From positions 992,001-1,056,000 of the forward strand of contig MCGE01000001.1 of the NCBI GenBank assembly GCA_002105175.1: a DNA stretch of 64,000 nt, written 5' to 3'. Source of the DNA: Absidia repens. Its lineage: Eukaryota > Mucoromycota > Mucoromycetes > Mucorales > Cunninghamellaceae. The notes beneath the pieces are model-generated. The model worked only from the letters and a program-made list of their open reading frames with translations, ran no database searches and was not told the DNA's origin. Both the position numbers and the translations under genes were made by a program. Shown piece after piece: positions 56,690 to 64,000 of this stretch (the stretch's first letter is position 1; each line of letters opens with the position of its first letter).

Positions 56690-57900
56690 TTCTTTTTAGA
56701 TCCCGACCACGTGAATATTTTATTTGCTCCCACTTTTTCTTTTTCGCCCTCTTTCTTCCCATTTTCTTTTTTTTCCTCCATAATTGTAGCTCCATGGGAT
56801 TGATTTGGACTTAGATTAGTACCAAGTATAGTTTAGAGGGGCCTTAAGCTCAGGGATTACAAGATGCATGGGGAAACCCTTTCATTTGTATTCAGGATTT
56901 TGGACCACCATTCGTTGGGCTTTGTGGAGCCTCCATTAACTTAGTTTAGTGTTAGTTTGTCAATAATTTATATATATATATCTGAATAAAATATGTCCCT
57001 TTTCACATACTTCAATGAAAAATATTCCATTATTCTCCCTCATGCCTTGTGCAATAGATCCCCTTTTCTTACTGCCGCCACTCTTTTTGATTAGCGTTGA
57101 CCGTTGTCGTGCTTTAATAAATATATCACTGTAGCTTTGCTTTAACTTGTCTACCTTGTACAGTATATTAGATCCCTTTTTACAATCAACCCTTGGATTA
57201 ATTCTGAACATTCTTCAGATCTCGCTCATGCTTCTTCAATAGATCCTTCCATTAGATCCTTTGCTACAATTAACGCTTCTCCTTTAGTATTAGCCTATAC
57301 GAATATGCTTTAATAAATTATGCGTTCATAGTAACCATGTTCTGACCTATCGCATAGTGAGCAATGTTGCTATTGTGGCTGTCTTGTGAGTGTCCTGCCA
57401 AATTCCTGCTCTCTAATTCAAACACCATTACTACCTTTTCCTCGAAAGACGCAGGAAGTGGCTGGCAGTCTTAGACCCCTTACTATCAATGATAACCATA
57501 TCCCTGTTCGAGCAACCATAGAAATAATTTAGGTAGTGCTGTGCGTGCGTTGTAGATTATTTTTTACTTCTTTCTAGCTTATTAATTGCTACTTGCCATA
57601 TCCTTTGGAACTGAGCGACTGTTTGATGGTTCCAGGCTATTTCCGGTCCATCATCCATATTCATCAATCTAGACCATGCTGTCAGTGTACCCTCCAGTAG
57701 ACTAGACATACTGTATATATCCTGCGTGTGGCATAAAAAAATTAAAAACCCACCAGCCATACCGAATTCAGTTGACCCCCCAAGAGCCTGCGTATTGAGA
57801 TGAAAAATGACGAAGGAATCTAATTTCGTCAAAAGCTCCACTTCAACAACCTCCCTCTGACATTCAGTTATGCTTTTTTTTTTTTGCAAACGGAGAATGT
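56690..57900 (+). repeat. Dispersed repeat copy R8 (longest)
   Basis: Plus-oriented, about 1.2 kb. AGATCCCGACCACGTGAATA places the end at 56698-56715. Blocks follow: TAGTTTAGAGGGGCC (56829), CATGGGGAAACCCTTTCATT (56868), TGAATAAAATATGTCCC (56984), internal units starting CTTCAATG (57010) and CTTTAATA (57112), GATTAATTCTGAACATT, CTTTAATAAATTATG (57308), then GCAATGTTGCTATTGTGGC (57362). The last 350 bases hold a 110-codon minus-strand frame. The segment 57310-57490 matches copy R5, and 57540-57890 matches copy R3. Confidence 0.85.
57557..57889 (-). CDS. Open frame inside repeat R8, possible element-encoded remnant
   Basis: 110 codons without a stop in AT-rich repeat DNA. Part reads STEFGMAGGFLIFLCHTQDI, then SMSSLLEGTLTAWSRL and AWNHQTVAQFQRIWQVAINK, which looks like real protein rather than noise. 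The homologous segment of copy R3 (8050-8305) keeps fragments such as the VEV...LLKLD match but has in-frame stops. I do not recognise it as transposase or reverse transcriptase. It could be a captured exon or part of an element's own protein, read against the repeat's defined orientation. Confidence 0.35.
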   Translation of the reverse strand: MQKKKSITECQREVVEVELLTKLDSFVIFHLNTQALGGSTEFGMAGGFLIFLCHTQDIYSMSSLLEGTLTAWSRLMNMDDGPEIAWNHQTVAQFQRIWQVAINKLERSKK

Positions 57901-58279
57901 TTTTTGAAATTAAATTTAAAGAACACAGCAGTTAAGGTTTACTGTACTGTACTGTACGTTCTTACCGAAGGGCATCATATCTCTTATACACTAGATAGAT
58001 TCACTCTTTCATTTTCCATCAAATTCACCCCATACACAGACACTCAAGTTCACACAAACGCATAAAAAAGCCAAGACCATTCAATTCCTTCAACTAATAT
58101 TTTTATTTATTGTTTGTAATATACAGCCAAATTTTACACAAATAAGGTAAAGAAAGGGAAATCGAAGAGGGGAAGGAGGGGAGGAAATACTAAAAAATCA
58201 ATACTAAATGTGTGGAGGACCGACGTGATTTTTTTTTCTATATAAATACGTGATCCCTATTCTATATCATAAATATAAA
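57901..58279. other. Intergenic
   Basis: AT-rich, with a TACTG direct-repeat patch (57939-57956) and the 3' flank of the carrier gene. No gene. Confidence 0.4.
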
Positions 58280-59423
58280 CTACTTCCTAGCGTTTTTCAA
58301 AAGAGCGTAGGCCAGGATGGTATAGTTTGTAAAGATATCCTTCATCATAAACAACAAGGCTTGAGAGAGAACAGCTTTCGTGATTTGAGTGCTCATACCC
58401 TACATCGATAAAAAAATTAGTTGGCTTTTTATAAATTTCACATGCCCGCTAACCCAGTACAACCAATCACTTCCATCATGATTTCCCAATCATTATCATT
58501 TTTTTTTTACCTTGTACCAACCAAAGAAGCCTTCCTGTTTCATGACCCGGGCAAGGACATCAAAAGCACCCTTGTAAGCATCGACCTTTTCCGCCATTTC
58601 CTTTGATGGTTTCCATTGCATGCGCACCTTGGCCATGATATAAGGATAGGTGATGACTGTTGCCAATGTTTTACTAAGAGCACCCACGCCAAACGCGGCA
58701 CCGGAAGAAAGGACCGAGGTTTTGAGGAGGTTGAGGACAAATTGCTTGATCTTTTCAAAACTGCCATAGGTGATAGCAGGATTGACACAGAGTACCAGAG
58801 AGGGACGGATACCACGCCAGAGACCTGCCACGCCTTCTTCAGCGATAATACTTTGACATGTCTTGACCACGCCTTCACGCTCTTCAGCTGGGAGTGTTTG
58901 TTGGCGAGTCGTCACCACCGAGACAGGTGTAGTTATCAATGTTGTAAGTGCACCTGCTGCCGCACCAAGTAAGAGTTCCATACCTGTTGATAAGGTTCCA
59001 CCACGTGCACTGTTGAATTTCACATTGTATTGCTCACGAATGAAGGAATAGCAATAAAAGTAGGTAAAGTTGGTCGATGCTGTACCTATCAACGAGCTAC
59101 CGAGACCCGCATACAATCCGCCGAGTCCATCCTTGGCCACAATTTGACAGATACCATCCCATGCTGAATCGTAATGTTCTTGGTCCTTAGAATCGACATT
59201 ATCATGCTTCGCTTGGACTTGAATACGTGTCTTGATACTATCGACAAAGCAAAAGATACGGTTAGTGATATTAATATTATTATTATTGTTGTTGTTGTTG
59301 TGTTATCTATTCAAAGCCTTACATATCCAAAGGATAGACAAGTGCTAATGCAAACATAGCACCAGCAGAACCAGCAAAAGCATGACCAACAGGAGGTAGT
59401 GTTTGTTTTGTAACGTTAGCCAT
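58280..59423 (-). CDS. ANT1: Mitochondrial-carrier-family transporter, peroxisomal PMP47/ANT1-like
   Basis: Three exons on minus: 59323-59423, 58511-59237, 58280-58399; 315 residues. Six-helix solute carrier (SLC25 fold). Three repeats are visible: GHAFAGSAGAMFALALVYPL with PLDIIKTRIQVQ; GMELLLGAAAGALTTLITTP with SVVTTRQQT and EEGVAGLWRGIRPSLVLCVN; and VGALSKTLATVITYPYIMAK with KVRMQW and EGFFGWYKGMSTQITKAVLS. The CVNPAITYGSFEKIK block and the YPYIMAKVRMQ third signature are typical of the peroxisomal PMP47/SLC25A17/ANT1 group that exchanges ATP/AMP or related nucleotides across the peroxisomal membrane. Assignment to this subgroup rather than a mitochondrial carrier is by motif similarity only. 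Confidence 0.87.
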
Positions 59424-60252
59424 TGAGTACGAATGAAATAAATATATATGTTTATATGTCTATACGTATATAACAAAAGCGAAAGAAAAAAGAGAGAGGA
59501 GAGGGGTAAAAGAAAGTATAAGGAAGGGGAATAAAAGGGGTAAAAATGGTGAAAGGAAGAGCGAAATCGGCTTTATCCAAAAAAATGCTGACAAAAGCTG
59601 AAAAGGAAATCATTGTGTGACTCTAGTGGTTTTTGCGATGACCAATTTTATTTTGGATCAAGAAACTTTTGCCCGTTTGTGTGGAGATTAAATCCATACA
59701 TATATCAGTAACAAAAATATAATCAGGATTATCATAAGCGATAACAATCAACTATTAATTGTCACTATCCTTTTTTCTTTTTTAAACAACACTACCGTTA
59801 CCCATAACATATTCATAAAGAGTGATCATTCTTTTTTTGCTGGATACAAATGAAAGGCGGAGTTGGAATCTTGGGAAGTGCTCGACGGATAAAAATTTGT
59901 CGACTTCCCCACACATTAACCGATGACAAGTCTATTGTAATTTTTGATTACCTCGACACAATGTCCGTTACACACAGCTATCTTTCGGTAAATCATAAAT
60001 CAAAGTTTCTTGACATTTCATATCCAACAACTTTCTATTTCATGACAATTCTTTTCCATCCAAGCATTTATTTTCAACTAGACCCAAAAAACACAACCAC
60101 AAAAGATAAAAGCATCATCATCAAATCGTAGTCTGTTTTATTACAAGTAGACATGTGTATAAAAATAACAAATCATAAAAATACAACTACACCCAAAAAA
60201 ATAAAAAAATAAAAATAGGAATCAAGCTATACTATAAAGATGAATAAAAAAA
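59424..60252. other. Intergenic between carrier and Miro genes
   Basis: 5' flank of the carrier gene (GAGAGAGGAGAGGGG-type purine run at 59492-59507) and 3' flank of the Miro gene. A 93-codon plus-strand frame (59850-60131) has no recognisable feature and was not annotated. Confidence 0.4.
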
Positions 60253-63317
<3,065 letters not shown>

Positions 63318-63955
63318 GTTGACTGTGCTGTTGAGTGTTTATAGTAAAAAGTGAGAGTATGAAAAGATCTAGTCCTGTTTTCAAAGAATAAAAATAAACA
63401 AAATAGTGTGTTAGTAAAATCCAGGCCCATGTAGCCATATAGATGAGGGCGGCGTAACGTGCTCTTTATCACTACGTCTTTTTTGTGTGTATACATGTTA
63501 CTGTTATTAGTTATTACCTGTTCGTATTTCCCGAGCAGATGTGTTGTAAAATAAAACCACGAGATATAAATTAGAGTGTTGAGACGGGACAAAAAAAAAA
63601 GCTTCCCACCCAAAAATATAATATGAAGAAAGGAAGAAGAAAAGGGAGGGGGATAATCAATGAAGGGTCGTGTATATGTTAGGAGAGATGGTGGGTAATA
63701 TAACGATATGTATATATATATATAACCCGAATGCCGTGTATTAAAAATAATGGAATGTATAAAAAAGTGGAAAAACAGGTGGAAAAAAAAATAGTGGAAG
63801 ATAAAAAAAAAAGCGGGCGGTGTTTTAACATATCAGAAAGGAAAAATAAGGATCAATTTATTATAAAAAACATGAGGCGGGTAAAATGTATATAAACTGT
63901 AGTAAAATAAAAATAACTAATCTAATGGGATAAAATAAAATAAATAAAACTATTA
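63318..63955. other. Intergenic
   Basis: 5' flank of the Miro gene and 3' flank of the next minus-strand gene. Contains an (AT)n run at 63709-63724. No gene. Confidence 0.4.
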
Positions 63956-64000
63956 CTAATTCTGCTGTTGATTCATTCTATTGAGGTAGTATGTCCATTC
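63956..64000 (-). CDS. C-terminal end of a gene running off the right edge
   Basis: Minus-strand frame open at the window edge, ending EWTYYLNRMNQQQN then TAG at 63956-63958. The Trp/Tyr/Gln composition and the following AATAAA-rich flank (63920-63950) fit the last exon of a gene upstream on this strand. Only 14 residues are visible, so the family cannot be named. Confidence 0.4.
   Translation of the reverse strand, partial: EWTYYLNRMNQQQN

Noticed and set aside
59850..60131. 93-codon plus-strand frame
   Set aside because: No recognisable motif, domain or splice support; sits between two minus-strand genes.

Overview
This is a window of nuclear DNA from a filamentous fungus. It is AT-rich. 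Almost every gene is cut by several short GT-AG introns (about 50-115 bases, donors mostly GTAAGT-like). Gene content (NPC1, Hrt3-type F-box protein, Ulp2, Gem1/Miro, Vps68, Gap1-type Ras-GAP, eIF2B delta) is fungal, and intron density and style suggest an early-diverging lineage such as Mucoromycota. That placement is an inference; the species cannot be named from the sequence. There are no operons, CRISPR arrays, rRNA genes or recognisable tRNA genes.

Layout. 1-3.8 kb: repeat end, then two tandem paralogous genes of an unrecognised family. 4.3-5.75 kb: Hrt3/FBXO9-like F-box gene. 5.75-8.6 kb: repeat-rich gene desert. 8.66-10.5 kb: Trf4-type non-canonical poly(A) polymerase, divergent from NPC1 (11.1-15.5 kb). 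15.9-17.3 kb: GATA-like plus PHD gene. 18.8-20.0 kb: F-box gene. 20.5-22.1 kb: decayed coding remnant and a repeat carrying a nested solo LTR. 22.6-28.3 kb, minus strand: bleomycin hydrolase, a Ser-rich hypothetical, mitochondrial bL32, and a 54-residue membrane micropeptide assembled here by hand across an intron. 28.5-30.5 kb: eIF2B delta. 31-31.9 kb: repeat. 32.1-43.4 kb, minus strand: Gfo/Idh/MocA oxidoreductase, a 12-exon Ulp2-like SUMO protease, repeat desert, Gap1/IQGAP-type Ras-GAP. 44.2-46.5 kb: Vps68/TMEM50 and ribosomal eL8. 46.65-48.3 kb: PHP phosphoesterase. 49-49.8 kb: repeat. 50.2-52.9 kb: three-SH3 scaffold of CIN85/CD2AP layout. 54.1-56.4 kb: RBM39-type splicing factor. 56.7-57.9 kb: longest repeat copy. 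58.3-63.3 kb: peroxisomal-type carrier and Miro GTPase. At the right edge a C-terminal coding fragment runs off the window.

Functional themes are ordinary eukaryotic housekeeping (RNA processing, translation, sterol and organelle traffic, ubiquitin/SUMO). Genes are independent transcription units; several divergent pairs share short 5' regions (Trf4/NPC1, eL8/PHP).

The most unusual items are: (i) a dispersed repeat family with eight recognisable copies in 64 kb, most keeping a CACGTG-containing end, one interrupted by a 282-bp TG...CA insertion with a perfect 5-bp duplication, and one carrying a 110-codon open frame; (ii) a tandem 27-28-residue repeat array in the Ulp2-like protease that iterates a SUMO-interaction-like motif; (iii) the tandem unknown paralogs; (iv) the two-exon micropeptide; (v) a CIN85-like adaptor in a fungus. 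Exon boundaries were derived by hand from frame, GT-AG signals and family knowledge; for multi-exon genes the summed exon lengths were checked to be divisible by three.
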